This document shows positions 34,850 through 42,769 of a stretch of DNA of 64,000 bases, in pieces. This DNA comes from Moraxellaceae bacterium (lineage in GTDB: Bacteria > Pseudomonadota > Gammaproteobacteria > Pseudomonadales > Moraxellaceae). The position numbers and the translations under genes were made by a program. Location: positions 1 to 64,000 of the forward strand of contig JAJFBF010000043.1 in NCBI GenBank assembly GCA_020697295.1. Reading direction: 5' to 3'. Each line of letters begins with the position of its first letter. Within the stretch, counting starts at the first letter, position 1. The notes under the pieces were generated by a model. It was given only the letters and a program-made list of their open reading frames with translations, made no database searches and was not told the origin of the DNA.

Positions 34850-36562
34850 ATGCCGCCCGTGACCATGCCCGCCCCCGTTCCCGTGATCGCCTCGGTACGG
34901 CGCCATTTCAGCCTCCGCCTCACCCTCGTGGCCGCGCTCTGCGGCATTACCGTCACCGTCGGCGCCGTGCTCGCCCTCGGCACCTCCACCATGGTGGGCG
35001 AGTTCATGCGCGAGGAATTGCGCAGCCGCCTGGCCGACGTGGTGAGCGTGATGGCCAGCCAGGTCGACGTCGAGCGGCACCGGCAGGTGACCACCCAGGC
35101 GGACGAATCCGGCCCCCACTACGGGGCGCTGCAGGCCAAGCTGCGCCAGATGGCCAAAAGCAGCCCGGACATTGCCTCTGCCTACACCATGCGCCTGGAT
35201 GCGAACGGCCAGCCGGTGTTCGTCATCGACACCCTCGAGGGCGACAGCTTCAGCCACGCCGGCGCTCCCTATCGCAACGCCACGTCAGAAATGAAGGCGG
35301 CGCTCCAGGCCCGCCCCGGCGTCACCGTGCCCTTCGTCGAACGCGAACCGGCCACCGACCCCTGGGGCACCTGGCTGTCGGCATACATGCCGCTTTACAC
35401 CGCGGACGGCCGGCAGGACGGCATCCTCGGCATCGACGTCTCCGCCGCCAGCGTGCTGGCGCACGAGCGCGAATACCAGGTGGTGGTGTGGGCGGTCTCG
35501 ACCGGGCTGGTGCTGCTGTTGCTGCCGGGCAGCCTGTGGATGGCGCGGCGCATCCGCCAGCCGCTGGCCACGCTCGCGCAGGAAATGGACAAGGTCCGCA
35601 GGTTCGAGCTCGACAGCCAGGTGCAGGTCACCTCGCGCATCACCGAGATCCAGACCATGGCGCTGCAGCTCGAGAAGATGAAGCGCGGCCTGAGCGCCTT
35701 CCGCCGCTACGTGCCCAACGACCTTGTGCGCGAGCTCATCGACCTTGGCGTGGACGCCGAGATCGGCGGCCGGCGCGAAGAACTCACCCTGTTCTTTTCG
35801 GACATCGCCAACTTCACGCGGATGTCCGAGAACATGCCGCCGGACCGCCTGGTGCGCTTCGTGAGCGAGTACCTGACCACCATGAACGGCGGCCTGCTGC
35901 GCCATCGCGCTACCGTCGACAAGTACATCGGCGATGGCGTCATGGCCTTCTGGGGCGCGCCGCGTCCGATGGCCGACCACGCGCTGCAGGCCTGCCTCGC
36001 CGCCCTGGACTGCCAGCGCGACCTCGATGAGCTCACCCGCCGCTGGCTGCACGAAGGCCAGGAATTCGACTGCACCACCCGCATCGGCATCCACACTGGC
36101 GAGGTGGTGGTGGGCAACTTCGGCACGTCCGAGCGCATGAACTACACCGCCTTCGGCGCCAACGTGAACTCCGCGAGCCGGCTGGAAGGCATCAACAAAT
36201 ACTACGGCACCCGCATCCTCATCACCGACGCCACGCTGGCGCAGGTGCCCGGGGCTTTCCTCACCCGCCTGGTGGACCGTGCGGTGCTGTCCGGCATGAG
36301 CGGGGCCATCGGCATTCACGAGCTGATCGGCAAGGCCGCCGAGGCCACGGAGGCCGAGCGCGAGCTGGCCACACAGTACGAGGCAGCGTTCGCGCTCTAT
36401 AGCGCGCGCAAGTTTGAAGAAGCGGCGCACGGCTTCGAGTCGCTGCTCTCCCGATTCCCCGGCGACAAGCCCTCCGAGCTCATGGTGCAGCGCTGCCGCG
36501 ACTACGCCACCACGCCGCCACCGCCCGAGTGGCACGGCGAGCATGTGTTCATGCGGAAATAG
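34850..36562 (+). CDS. membrane-bound class III adenylate/guanylate cyclase
   Basis: About 570 aa from the ATG at 34850; starts at 34718 or 34865 are possible. Membrane helix 1 lies near residues 20-45, followed by a periplasmic sensor (about 46-207) and helix 2 (VVVWAVSTGLVLLLLPG, about 208-228). A HAMP-like linker (MARRIRQPLATLAQEMDKV) leads to the catalytic domain (about 300-480). Metal Asp residues are present in FFSDIANFTRMSE and KYIGDGVMAFWG, and AFGANVNSASRLE carries the transition-state Asn/Arg. The C-terminal ~60 residues resemble a TPR hairpin. It makes cAMP or cGMP in response to an external cue; substrate choice is not certain. A second, minimal cyclase-like protein lies at 50002-50574. 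Confidence 0.92.
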   Translation: MPPVTMPAPVPVIASVRRHFSLRLTLVAALCGITVTVGAVLALGTSTMVGEFMREELRSRLADVVSVMASQVDVERHRQVTTQADESGPHYGALQAKLRQMAKSSPDIASAYTMRLDANGQPVFVIDTLEGDSFSHAGAPYRNATSEMKAALQARPGVTVPFVEREPATDPWGTWLSAYMPLYTADGRQDGILGIDVSAASVLAHEREYQVVVWAVSTGLVLLLLPGSLWMARRIRQPLATLAQEMDKVRRFELDSQVQVTSRITEIQTMALQLEKMKRGLSAFRRYVPNDLVRELIDLGVDAEIGGRREELTLFFSDIANFTRMSENMPPDRLVRFVSEYLTTMNGGLLRHRATVDKYIGDGVMAFWGAPRPMADHALQACLAALDCQRDLDELTRRWLHEGQEFDCTTRIGIHTGEVVVGNFGTSERMNYTAFGANVNSASRLEGINKYYGTRILITDATLAQVPGAFLTRLVDRAVLSGMSGAIGIHELIGKAAEATEAERELATQYEAAFALYSARKFEEAAHGFESLLSRFPGDKPSELMVQRCRDYATTPPPPEWHGEHVFMRK

Positions 36563-36636
36563 GCGGGGAACCGTCCCTGGTGTGGCGGCGGGCATCCTGC
36601 AGCAGGCCAAAGCCGATGCCGCGCCGCAAGTAGCCG

Positions 36637-36811
36637 GGGGCACTCGGACCCCCTTGCTGCAGGCGGCTCATTAATGAGCCCTTAGCCCACTTAATGGCTC
36701 TTTTATGACCCACGGAAAACACTGAGCCAGAAGGGGGAGCCGCCGGGCCGCTCCAGCACGCCGTCTTCAGGATTAGACAGGCGTCCTGTTCCGCGCGGCA
36801 CACGCGGCTAT
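36637..36811. repeat. ~175-bp direct repeat, copy 1, with paired 16-bp palindromes
   Basis: It matches 37442-37616 at roughly three bases in four. It contains the perfect palindrome GGCTCATTAATGAGCC (36665-36680) and, 31 bases on, a degraded copy (GGCTCTTTTATGACC, 36696-36710). Its right end coincides with the point where the HigA-like reading frame below breaks down. Confidence 0.8.
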
Positions 36812-36961
36812 TGCGAAAGACCGGTCTTGAGCCGCTCCGTCGCCACGCTCGTTGGGCGTAATCGTGGTGGTGCGCGCCGCCTGGCCGGCCTTCAATTCCA
36901 GGACAGACTGCAACAGCTTTTCGCCCAGCTCCCTGCCCGTCATTTCTTTGCACTTACTCAT
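36773..36961 (-). pseudogene. HigA-like HTH antitoxin, frameshifted and truncated
   Basis: The frame opens with MSKCKEMTGRELGEKLLQSV and KAGQAARTTTITPNE, the N-terminal part of a family of HTH antitoxins that normally continue with a lambda-repressor-type HTH. After PNE the expected residues reappear in the next frame as VATERLKTGLSQ and then hit TAG, inside the edge of the direct repeat. So the DNA-binding half is missing. The 15 codons just before its ATG (EPFLVKAIREVIENE) may be the end of a deleted upstream toxin gene. Confidence 0.65.
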
Positions 36962-36999
36962 TTTCGATGACCTCCCGGATGGCTTTCACCAGAAAGGGC

Positions 37000-37263
37000 T
37001 CAGGTCGTCCACGGCGCCTTCACCGCCCTCAGGCGCTCCAGCCCGGGATTGGGTTGAGGCGGCGCGTCCAGCAGGGCGGTGAACTGCCGGAGCGTGTCCG
37101 CATCCAGGCTAAAAAGGACCTGATCCAGCACCACAGACTGTGCTCGCTCACACGCCGCCTCGAGCATGAAGGCCGAGCGGCTCTTGCCCAACAGGCGGGC
37201 GGCACGATCGATCAGGTCCCGCTGCGCGGGCAGGGTCCGCAGGCGGAGCGTCACGTCACGCAT
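37000..37263 (-). CDS. TacA-like (DUF1778) ribbon-helix-helix antitoxin, orphan
   Basis: About 87 aa from the ATG at 37263; the frame extends further upstream without support. MRDVTLRLRTLPAQRDLIDRA, GKSRSAFMLEAACERA and the closing KAPW are signature parts of DUF1778/TacA antitoxins, whose N-terminal RHH binds DNA and whose C-terminal tail wraps the GNAT toxin TacT. A GNAT gene should follow immediately, but the sequence passes directly to a HigA-like remnant. It is therefore an antitoxin without its toxin. The palindrome-bearing repeat copy 2 lies about 200 bases upstream. Confidence 0.85.
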   Translation of the reverse strand: MRDVTLRLRTLPAQRDLIDRAARLLGKSRSAFMLEAACERAQSVVLDQVLFSLDADTLRQFTALLDAPPQPNPGLERLRAVKAPWTT

Positions 37264-37441
37264 GGGGGCTTCCTCTTGCTTGCAGGTTTGATCACGAACC
37301 CTGAAATGACGCGTAGCGCTTGTCAATGCGTCGCCGGTTCCAGCGGTGCAGGTTTGGCCGCAGGTGGGTAGGTCAGGCGCGGGCCATGACCTCCCGAAGC
37401 ACCTGGGGATGAAGTGCCTCCGCCGCGCCTCTACTGACCGG

Positions 37442-37616
37442 GGGGGCACGCGGCCCCTTTGCTGGAGGTGGCTCATAAATGAGCCCTTAACCCCTTTAAT
37501 GGCTCATTTATGAACCACGAAAAGCAAAGTGCCAAAAGGGAGTGCCCGCCGGGTCGCTCCGGCACACCGCCAGCGGGATCAGCCAGGCGTCCTGCTCCTC
37601 GCGACAAGCGCGGCCA
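37442..37616. repeat. ~175-bp direct repeat, copy 2, with paired 16-bp palindromes
   Basis: It contains GGCTCATAAATGAGCC (37470-37485, one mismatch from a palindrome) and GGCTCATTTATGAACC (37501-37516), again 31 bases apart as in copy 1. It sits upstream of the TacA-like gene and just downstream of the truncated toxin, so it could be an operator region or a small mobile repeat. Confidence 0.8.
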
Positions 37617-37658
37617 TCTTCACGGACACCGCTTCGGATGTGGCCGGAAGGGCCGCGC

Positions 37659-37730
37659 TCAGCCCTTGGTCGCCTGCTTCCGCAATTCCGTGTCCGTGAG
37701 GGCGGGCTCAGACCAGACTATTTCAGCCAT
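37659..37730 (-). pseudogene. RelE/ParE-family toxin, only the first ~12 codons remain
   Basis: The ATG at 37730 overlaps the stop of the Phd/YefM gene by 13 bases, as is usual for such pairs. The product starts MAEIVWSEPALTD, the classic beginning of ParE/RelE toxins, then switches to an unrelated 10-residue tail and a TGA. The full toxin would need about 95 residues. The tail (TELRKQATKG) resembles the end of the 4-OT tautomerase at 33644 (TELRKLAAQG), which may be chance. Confidence 0.7.
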
Positions 37731-37984
37731 CGGCTCATGCGGTCCCGGGCTTGTTCGTGCGACGCCACCCGGCCCTCCGCCACGGCCATTTCACCCCGGG
37801 CAATGCCTTCCAGCACCGTCATGCGCTGCTGCAGGAATTCAAAGCTCTCCACATCGATGAGATAGGCGCTCGGCAGGCCGTGCCGGGTGATCAGGATGGG
37901 CTGTTTGTCCCGCTCCAGATCGGAGAGGAGCTCGGTGGCGTGACGCTTGAGGGTGGTAACGAGTTCGGTGCGCATGAGTGTCAT
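37718..37984 (-). CDS. Phd/YefM-family antitoxin, toxin partner truncated
   Basis: 88 aa from 37984; a start at 37975 (MRTELVTTLKRHATELL) is the more usual one for the family. DLERDKQPILITRHGLPSAYLIDVESFEFLQ is typical Phd/YefM. The protein looks complete. Its toxin gene begins at 37730 but is broken after about 12 codons, leaving an antitoxin without a working partner. Confidence 0.9.
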   Translation of the reverse strand: MTLMRTELVTTLKRHATELLSDLERDKQPILITRHGLPSAYLIDVESFEFLQQRMTVLEGIARGEMAVAEGRVASHEQARDRMSRWLK

Positions 37985-38041
37985 CTGTAGTGGTACTTAT
38001 GGCGGGTCGCAAGCGTGAGCCGACGAGGTCGGCGTTCGAGC

Positions 38042-38374
38042 CTACGCTGCCCGCGGCCCGAACATGATGATGGCCATGCCGCCCAAGGCAACGAATGCCC
38101 CCACGATATCCCAGGACGTCGGCCGGATGCCATCGACGAGCCAGAGCCAGAAAATGGCCGTGAAGATGTACACGCCGCCATACGCGGCATAGATCCGTCC
38201 CGAGGCCGTCGGGTGCAAGGTGAGCAACCAGGCGAAGAGGGCGAGGCTCAGGCCGGCTGGAAGCAGCAACCAGGCACTCTTGCCCTGCTTGAGCCAGAGA
38301 TAGGGCAGGTAGCAGCCCACGATCTCGGCGATGGCGGTGACGAGGAAGAGTGCCAGGGTACGGAGTTCAAACAT
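38042..38374 (-). CDS. ynfA: YnfA/UPF0060 family small membrane protein
   Basis: 110 aa from the ATG at 38374, close to the family's ~108. Four helices are visible. Diagnostic segments: [55 protein letters not shown] and [11 protein letters not shown]. The function of YnfA is not settled; it is SMR-like in size. It lies 31 bases downstream of another membrane-protein gene and is probably co-transcribed with it. Confidence 0.95.
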   Translation of the reverse strand: MFELRTLALFLVTAIAEIVGCYLPYLWLKQGKSAWLLLPAGLSLALFAWLLTLHPTASGRIYAAYGGVYIFTAIFWLWLVDGIRPTSWDIVGAFVALGGMAIIMFGPRAA

Positions 38375-38405
38375 GGTGCGGGACCTCGCCCGTTGAAAGA
38401 GGGGC

Positions 38406-38798
38406 TCAGGCCCTGCGGTCCTTTCCCACGGCCGGCGCAACAGCAAAGGCAAGCAAAGAGGCCAAGTAAACGCTGCCGGAGACCGGATCCCTGGAAGCAA
38501 TGTACTGGCTAATGGAGCGGCCTCCAAGGGCATACGCGACCAGGAGCTCGGCCCCAACCAGCAGCAGGAGTGCGACGCCTCCGGCGGCCAGGCGGGAACG
38601 CCTGCTGAGCCCGGGGTGCGAGCCGATGAGGCGCCGCGAGGCCCAGTAGATCACCGCCAGCATGACCGGCGTTTCCATGAGCTCGGCCGTCCGTACGCCG
38701 AACTGCGGCACAAGAAAGGGAATCCGGATGAAAGCCAGGGCAAAGCCCGCCCCGAATACGATGAGGAAGTAGCCAAGACCGGCTCTCAAGATGCGCAT
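38406..38798 (-). CDS. hypothetical four-helix membrane protein
   Basis: 130 aa from the ATG at 38798. Helices: [53 protein letters not shown], and [16 protein letters not shown]. The pattern [12 protein letters not shown] is seen in small conserved proteobacterial membrane proteins of unknown role. Located just upstream of ynfA in the same direction. Confidence 0.75.
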   Translation of the reverse strand: MRILRAGLGYFLIVFGAGFALAFIRIPFLVPQFGVRTAELMETPVMLAVIYWASRRLIGSHPGLSRRSRLAAGGVALLLLVGAELLVAYALGGRSISQYIASRDPVSGSVYLASLLAFAVAPAVGKDRRA

Positions 38799-38965
38799 GT
38801 GGTTGCCCGGGGCCTGAGGTGGGAGTGGAGTGAGTTGCCCGGCGCCGCCAGCCAGGGTCACCCCGACCTTACCGAAGCCCCCAGCCGGAATGAAGCCCGG
38901 AAACCACGCTCTGCCCCGGCGCCGCTACCGGTCGGCTGGCCAAGGCTTCCGGGGGGGGGCAGAAC

Positions 38966-39451
38966 CTAAAAGTGCCACAACACCAAAAGCATGAATCCAA
39001 GGGGGCCGGAAACGTAAAGAGTGAGAATGAGGCCATTGTATTTAAGCAGTCTTCCCTCGTTATCTGCCTTAATGCTCTTAAGCATGCCTTTCCTGAGAAA
39101 GTAGCTCTTCGCAAACGAAAAATTCCCCAACATGATTACGGCACCACTGATTAGCTGCCGCCAACCTCCGTCAAAGAAGAAATCCCTCAAACCCAGCGCA
39201 GATATCAGAAGAATCCAGACGGAGAGAAAAGCCAGTCCAGCAGCCAGGGTGACAAATTCAATGGCACTGTTAAGTCGTTCCTGACTATCTTCAGCGCCTT
39301 CTGGTCTTAGCCCTATATACGAGCGAAAGAACAAGTCTCTATATAGTCTTTCCACCGCTCCCTCCCATATTAATGAGCCGCCCCTGATGTCGTTGAGGAT
39401 GCTTGGTTTGAGTCGAGCGAATCGGAGTCGCCACCCAAGGCGAGCCGTCAT
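38966..39451 (-). CDS. hypothetical membrane protein, 161 aa
   Basis: Cytoplasmic N-terminal ~65 residues followed by three or four helices (FVTLAAGLAFLSVWILLISALG, LISGAVIMLGNFSFAKSYF and the C-terminal LYVSGPLGFMLLVLWHF). AT-richer than the flanking core genes. It begins 8 bases after the stop of the transglutaminase-like gene and probably shares its mRNA. No family recognised. Confidence 0.65.
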   Translation of the reverse strand: MTARLGWRLRFARLKPSILNDIRGGSLIWEGAVERLYRDLFFRSYIGLRPEGAEDSQERLNSAIEFVTLAAGLAFLSVWILLISALGLRDFFFDGGWRQLISGAVIMLGNFSFAKSYFLRKGMLKSIKADNEGRLLKYNGLILTLYVSGPLGFMLLVLWHF

Positions 39452-39459
39452 TGATCGAG

Positions 39460-40251
39460 CTAAAGGCTGATCCGCTTCTTATTGAAAGGATCGAAGATGA
39501 CAATGATGTCGGATCTGGACTTTTTGACGCCAAGCGAACTATTAGAGGCTGTAGGTTCGGCTGCATAGCAGTATTTTCCGTCAATCTTCATCATCGACGT
39601 TGTAAGTACAGTTAAGTCGTCACAATCGCCTGCTCCCGATCGGATAGTTTGTTGCGGAGACTTTACATAATCTCTTTCACCAGGAGCTTGTATGGGATCG
39701 CTCCTGTACTCGAAATTTGACGTGACGTAATTGACGATTTTAGTTGCCACACATGCTTCATCGCGTCCTCCACATCCGCGAGATATTTCCGTAGCACGTA
39801 GATTCACTTCTTCGTCTCTGGATCTTACTGCCTGAAGATATATCCCATATTTTGTATCGTCGCGCAGTCGAGAGAATTCCCGGATGGGACCAAATCCAGT
39901 CAGTGATTTGAAGACGCTTGCGGCTGCAACCCGAGGAGACACTCTTCCATCCCTTATCTCATCGAAATGCTTAAATCCAAATAAGGCGGTCACGAACACT
40001 GCCGATACGATAAGAGCCCGAAGCAAAGCGCGCCGCAGGAACTGGATGAACAGGAGTGAAGCGACCCCTCCCGTCATGAGAAGGACCTGGTGGTCGGGTG
40101 ACTCCAGATTCCGCACTCCCCACCGAAGTGCGAAGAGGAGCGCCATGACAATGCCGAATGAAGCAATCCAGCCAGGAGAGCTGTCACTGTCCGCTTCTTG
40201 GGCACTTTGGGGGAGTGGTGGTTGAGTCTGGTCATTCATAAGGGGCGACAA
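39460..40251 (-). CDS. membrane protein with transglutaminase-like domain
   Basis: 263 aa; the start may be 40239 (MNDQTQ). Two or three helices lie at about residues 28-45, 55-72 and 75-92. The soluble part contains VTSNFEYRSDPIQAPGERD and then IRSGAGDCDDLTVLTTSMM, the transglutaminase-like core with catalytic Cys in GDCDD. The His/Asp of the triad should lie in the last 50 residues; IIVIFDPF provides a candidate Asp, but no His is obvious there, so activity is doubtful. AT-richer than its neighbours. Confidence 0.75.
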   Translation of the reverse strand: MSPLMNDQTQPPLPQSAQEADSDSSPGWIASFGIVMALLFALRWGVRNLESPDHQVLLMTGGVASLLFIQFLRRALLRALIVSAVFVTALFGFKHFDEIRDGRVSPRVAAASVFKSLTGFGPIREFSRLRDDTKYGIYLQAVRSRDEEVNLRATEISRGCGGRDEACVATKIVNYVTSNFEYRSDPIQAPGERDYVKSPQQTIRSGAGDCDDLTVLTTSMMKIDGKYCYAAEPTASNSSLGVKKSRSDIIVIFDPFNKKRISL

Positions 40252-40393
40252 TCAATGGGCTGTGAGACGGAGTGGTGGAGCCTGCCAATTGGCCAGGTTC
40301 CTTCTTCTTATAGGTTGGTGAGGCTGATACTCACGCAGGTGCCTGAGATTGATGGCGACGTATCGGCAGACGCCATTGTACCCGGCAGCTTGT

Positions 40394-40828
40394 TTAGTCG
40401 TCCGCAACCGTCCGCAGGACCTCGGCCGTCAGGCGATCGAGGTTCTGCTCATTGGCGGGGACGATGATGTGCCGCATCTGCTCGGCAAACGCCGCATTGT
40501 CCAGGACCTGCTCCCACGACACCCGCGTTCCCGTCGCCGTCGCCTCCAGGCGGATGGTCAGGCGGAACGTCGGCTCGCAGACATGGTCGATGACGACCCG
40601 GCCCGGCGCTTCGATCTCGGCGAACACGTTCTCGTTGGCATAGGAGGCGCCATCCGGCCCGTGCATGACAAAGGACCAGCGGCCGCCGGGCTGGAAGTCG
40701 CAGACGGTGAAGGTATTGCTGAAGCCGGCCGGCCCCCACCAGCGCGCCAGGCGCTCAGGGGTGTTGATAGCGGCGAAGACCTGGGCGGGGGAGGCGGGGA
40801 GTTCGCGGGAGGTGGTGAAGGGGGGCAT
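40394..40828 (-). CDS. SRPBCC / AHSA1-like protein
   Basis: 144 aa. TTSRELPASPAQVFAAINTP, LARWWGPAGFSNTF, DFQPGGRWSFVMHGPDG and IVPANEQNLDRL mark the AHSA1-like SRPBCC group. GC-rich codon use like the core genome, in contrast to the cassettes beginning 16 bases upstream. Its start thus marks the boundary of the cassette array. Confidence 0.92.
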   Translation of the reverse strand: MPPFTTSRELPASPAQVFAAINTPERLARWWGPAGFSNTFTVCDFQPGGRWSFVMHGPDGASYANENVFAEIEAPGRVVIDHVCEPTFRLTIRLEATATGTRVSWEQVLDNAAFAEQMRHIIVPANEQNLDRLTAEVLRTVADD

Positions 40829-40843
40829 GGGTGGATTAATGCT

Positions 40844-40939
40844 CCGTTACTGTCTGTTGAAGCGGTACAAGACCACGCGCCGCCGGCCTCTGGTTTTTGC
40901 GCTGTAGGAGCCGCGTCGGCCTTGAACGAGGGGTTAGGC
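40844..40939 (-). other. attC-like site, end of array
   Basis: The right half is well kept: GCGCTG-AGGAGCCGCGTCGG, CCTTGAACGA and GTTAGGC (40933-40939). It is nearly identical to the right half of the site at 41980-42066. The left half is degenerate (CCGTTAC at about 40844). Confidence 0.6.
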
Positions 40940-41028
40940 CGTGGCCGAAGGCGGATTTATGGTCTTGAATTCTTAAGGAGCCCTCTGGCTTTAGCCCCAT
41001 ATAAAGCACCGAACACAACTTGAGCCCT

Positions 41029-41541
41029 TCAGCCGACGAGCTTCTTAGCTCTTAACTTCACTAATCCCACCCAGCCCGGCATATCAGGATCTATGCCCAT
41101 TGCTCTCAACGCGGCCTTCACTTGCCTCTCTGCGATCTCATAGCTTATGCCTGATGTTCTATCTGGCAGCTGTGGTGCCACACATAAAGGTTGATTGGTA
41201 GTGATTCCGCCGCAATTGACTGGAGGCGATGAACTTAGCGCAAGCTGCTTATGCTCGACCTCTAATTGCTCAATTAGTTTCTCAGTATTCTCAATCAAAA
41301 GGCGGCGCTCTTCATCAGTTAGCCGACGGCCTTCGGAAGAGCCATAGTACGGCTTTGGGTCTCGCACCCCACTGCTGCCGTACAATTTTTTGTAGCACTC
41401 GCCTCCGAGGACCTTAAATGACCCACTCTCTAGGATGACATGAATTTTCTTGAAAACCGGCCGATTGCAACCAGCAGCCTGGCAGGCAATCCGATTCCTT
41501 TTGTCGACCTCCACAATTGCCATAAGGCTGTGTTCCGGCAT
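41029..41541 (-). CDS. cassette protein, hypothetical, 170 aa
   Basis: MAIVEVDKRNRIACQAAGCNR and LGGECYKKLYG place cysteines as in a small zinc-binding module (about residues 19-50). A charged helix (DEERRLLIENTEKLIEQLEVEHKQ) follows, and the C-terminal ~45 residues (ISYEIAERQVKAALRAMG) look like a helical DNA- or protein-binding tail. I do not recognise the family. Start may be 41523. It is bounded by attC-like sites on both sides. Confidence 0.65.
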   Translation of the reverse strand: MPEHSLMAIVEVDKRNRIACQAAGCNRPVFKKIHVILESGSFKVLGGECYKKLYGSSGVRDPKPYYGSSEGRRLTDEERRLLIENTEKLIEQLEVEHKQLALSSSPPVNCGGITTNQPLCVAPQLPDRTSGISYEIAERQVKAALRAMGIDPDMPGWVGLVKLRAKKLVG

Positions 41542-41564
41542 TTCCTCATCCCTTGGGATTTAAG

Positions 41565-41624
41565 CCCTAGCATTGGAGTTATGACCGCCCGCGTAGCGGG
41601 TCGACCTCGAACGAGCTGTTAGCC
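41565..41624 (-). other. attC-like site
   Basis: Left end CCCTAGC, right end GTTAGCC, with the arms CATTGGAGTTATGACCGCCC and GGGTCGACCTCGAACGAGCT pairing imperfectly around a CGCGTAG loop. It overlaps the stop codon of the next cassette gene. Confidence 0.65.
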
Positions 41625-41969
41625 CTGATGCCCCTTAATAAAAGAGATAATTTCTTCAGCAGACGAGCTTTGGGCGGCTTCAAGCAGCTCTCCAAGCACT
41701 GAAACAGCCAGCTCAAGGCTAATTTTGCCTTCTTTGTATTGCTCAAGACCGGCGGCAATAAAGCTTCCAACGATGAGCCTTTCCTGCTCGTTGAGCTCAG
41801 CCCGCTCATCTTCGCCCTCAAAAATTAGGAACGTATAGGGCGGCTCGTGATGAACCCTTTTTAAGTGAGATGGCTGCCAATCATCGCCAATGACTATTTC
41901 GGCATCAAAGGGAATCTCCTTTTCTAAGAGTTGCAATCTCTTAATAAGTTCTGATGACTTCATTGCCAT
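41619..41969 (-). CDS. cassette protein, hypothetical, 116 aa
   Basis: Acidic soluble protein. The N-terminal half contains FDAEIVIGDDWQPSHLKRVH and PPYTFLIFEGEDE, a pattern of small alpha/beta proteins of unknown function; the C-terminal half is helical (VGSFIAAGLEQYKEGKISLE). No domain recognised. The stop codon lies inside the attC site. Confidence 0.65.
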   Translation of the reverse strand: MAMKSSELIKRLQLLEKEIPFDAEIVIGDDWQPSHLKRVHHEPPYTFLIFEGEDERAELNEQERLIVGSFIAAGLEQYKEGKISLELAVSVLGELLEAAQSSSAEEIISFIKGHQG

Positions 41970-41979
41970 GTCTCATAAG

Positions 41980-42066
41980 GGCTAACGTTGAGTGAAGGCC
42001 GCGCGCAGCCGCCCTTTAAATGATGGCGCTGAAGGAGCCGCGTCGGCCTTGAACGATTGGTTAGGC
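41980..42066 (-). other. attC-like site (best preserved)
   Basis: Left end GGCTAACGTTGAGTGAAGGC pairs with the right end GGCCTTGAACGATTGGTTAG-GC. Length 87 bases with a large central loop. The GTTAGGC core ends at 42066, 4 bases before the stop codon of the next gene. Confidence 0.8.
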
Positions 42067-42070
42067 GGCG

Positions 42071-42649
42071 CTAGAAGAGATGATCAGCCATGTACTTTCC
42101 AATTACGCCAATCAATGCGCCGCCAACTGCTATGGCAACCTTGAGGGGAATGGAGTTGGCTTTATTAAAATCATCGCGAAGCCTATCAATAGTTTTTGTT
42201 TGCTCAGAAACAACGGCAGAAAGCTCTTTGATTGCCGTGTCGCTTGAGTCATTTTTACGGGCGTGCCCAACAATTTCATCTGCTGTGAGCGGCCGAGTAT
42301 GGACACCAATTCTACGATAGTAGCCGCCTCGAGTTGCGATTAAGTGCGGAGCCGCTGCGACGCTGACGATCACAATATCGCGACCGCCAATTTCATGAAC
42401 CTCCACATTGATGTCAATGCGAGGGGACAGATATCGCAGCGCCGCATCAATTGCAGATTTTGCGCGACTGGCATTAACGCCGATGAACTGAGCAGGCTCC
42501 TTTACACCTAGAATGAGGGCTCCGCCCTTGGCATTGGCGAACGAAGCTAGCTGATTGGCTATCACATCGGGAGGGGGAACGGAAGATTTCAGCTCAAGAG
42601 TCTCGTCCTCTCCACGAGCAATACGTTTCTCAATTTCAGATATTTCCAT
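42071..42649 (-). CDS. cassette protein: AlbA_2 (Schlafen-like) domain with C-terminal membrane anchor
   Basis: 192 aa. IARGEDETLELKSSVPPP, then QLASFANAKGGALILGVKE and HLIATRGGYYRRIGVHTRPL are the AlbA_2 putative nucleic-acid/ATP-binding domain (about residues 10-128). A short coiled segment follows, and the last ~25 residues form a membrane helix (IPLKVAIAVGGALIGVIG). AlbA_2 domains occur in transcription regulators and in defence-related proteins. A membrane-anchored stand-alone version is less usual. Function unknown. Confidence 0.85.
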   Translation of the reverse strand: MEISEIEKRIARGEDETLELKSSVPPPDVIANQLASFANAKGGALILGVKEPAQFIGVNASRAKSAIDAALRYLSPRIDINVEVHEIGGRDIVIVSVAAAPHLIATRGGYYRRIGVHTRPLTADEIVGHARKNDSSDTAIKELSAVVSEQTKTIDRLRDDFNKANSIPLKVAIAVGGALIGVIGKYMADHLF

Positions 42650-42673
42650 CGGCTCAGAAATCCTTTTTATAAA

Positions 42674-42732
42674 GCCTAACGTTGGAATTCAGCCGCAGCG
42701 GTAGGCTGTCAGCTGGAATGCCTTTTTAAGGC
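42674..42732 (-). other. degenerate attC-like site
   Basis: Left core GCCTAAC is perfect and continues GTTGGAATTCAGCCG. The right arm GGCTGTCAGCTGGAAT and the end TTTTAAGGC match only partly. It lies between two cassette genes as expected. Confidence 0.5.
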
Positions 42733-42769
42733 GGGCGCTTTACGTGCAAGAGTTCATAAAGAAAGGTTC

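Noticed and set aside
35285..36643. 452-aa antisense ORF over the nucleotide cyclase
   Set aside because: The plus strand carries the full class III cyclase motif set.
38966..40251. Membrane protein and transglutaminase-like genes as further cassettes
   Set aside because: They are AT-richer than the core but no attC-like arms or cores flank them at 38862-38965 or 40252-40393.
40836..41018. 60-aa ORF across the last attC-like site
   Set aside because: It reads through the recombination site and a gene remnant; no start signal or domain.
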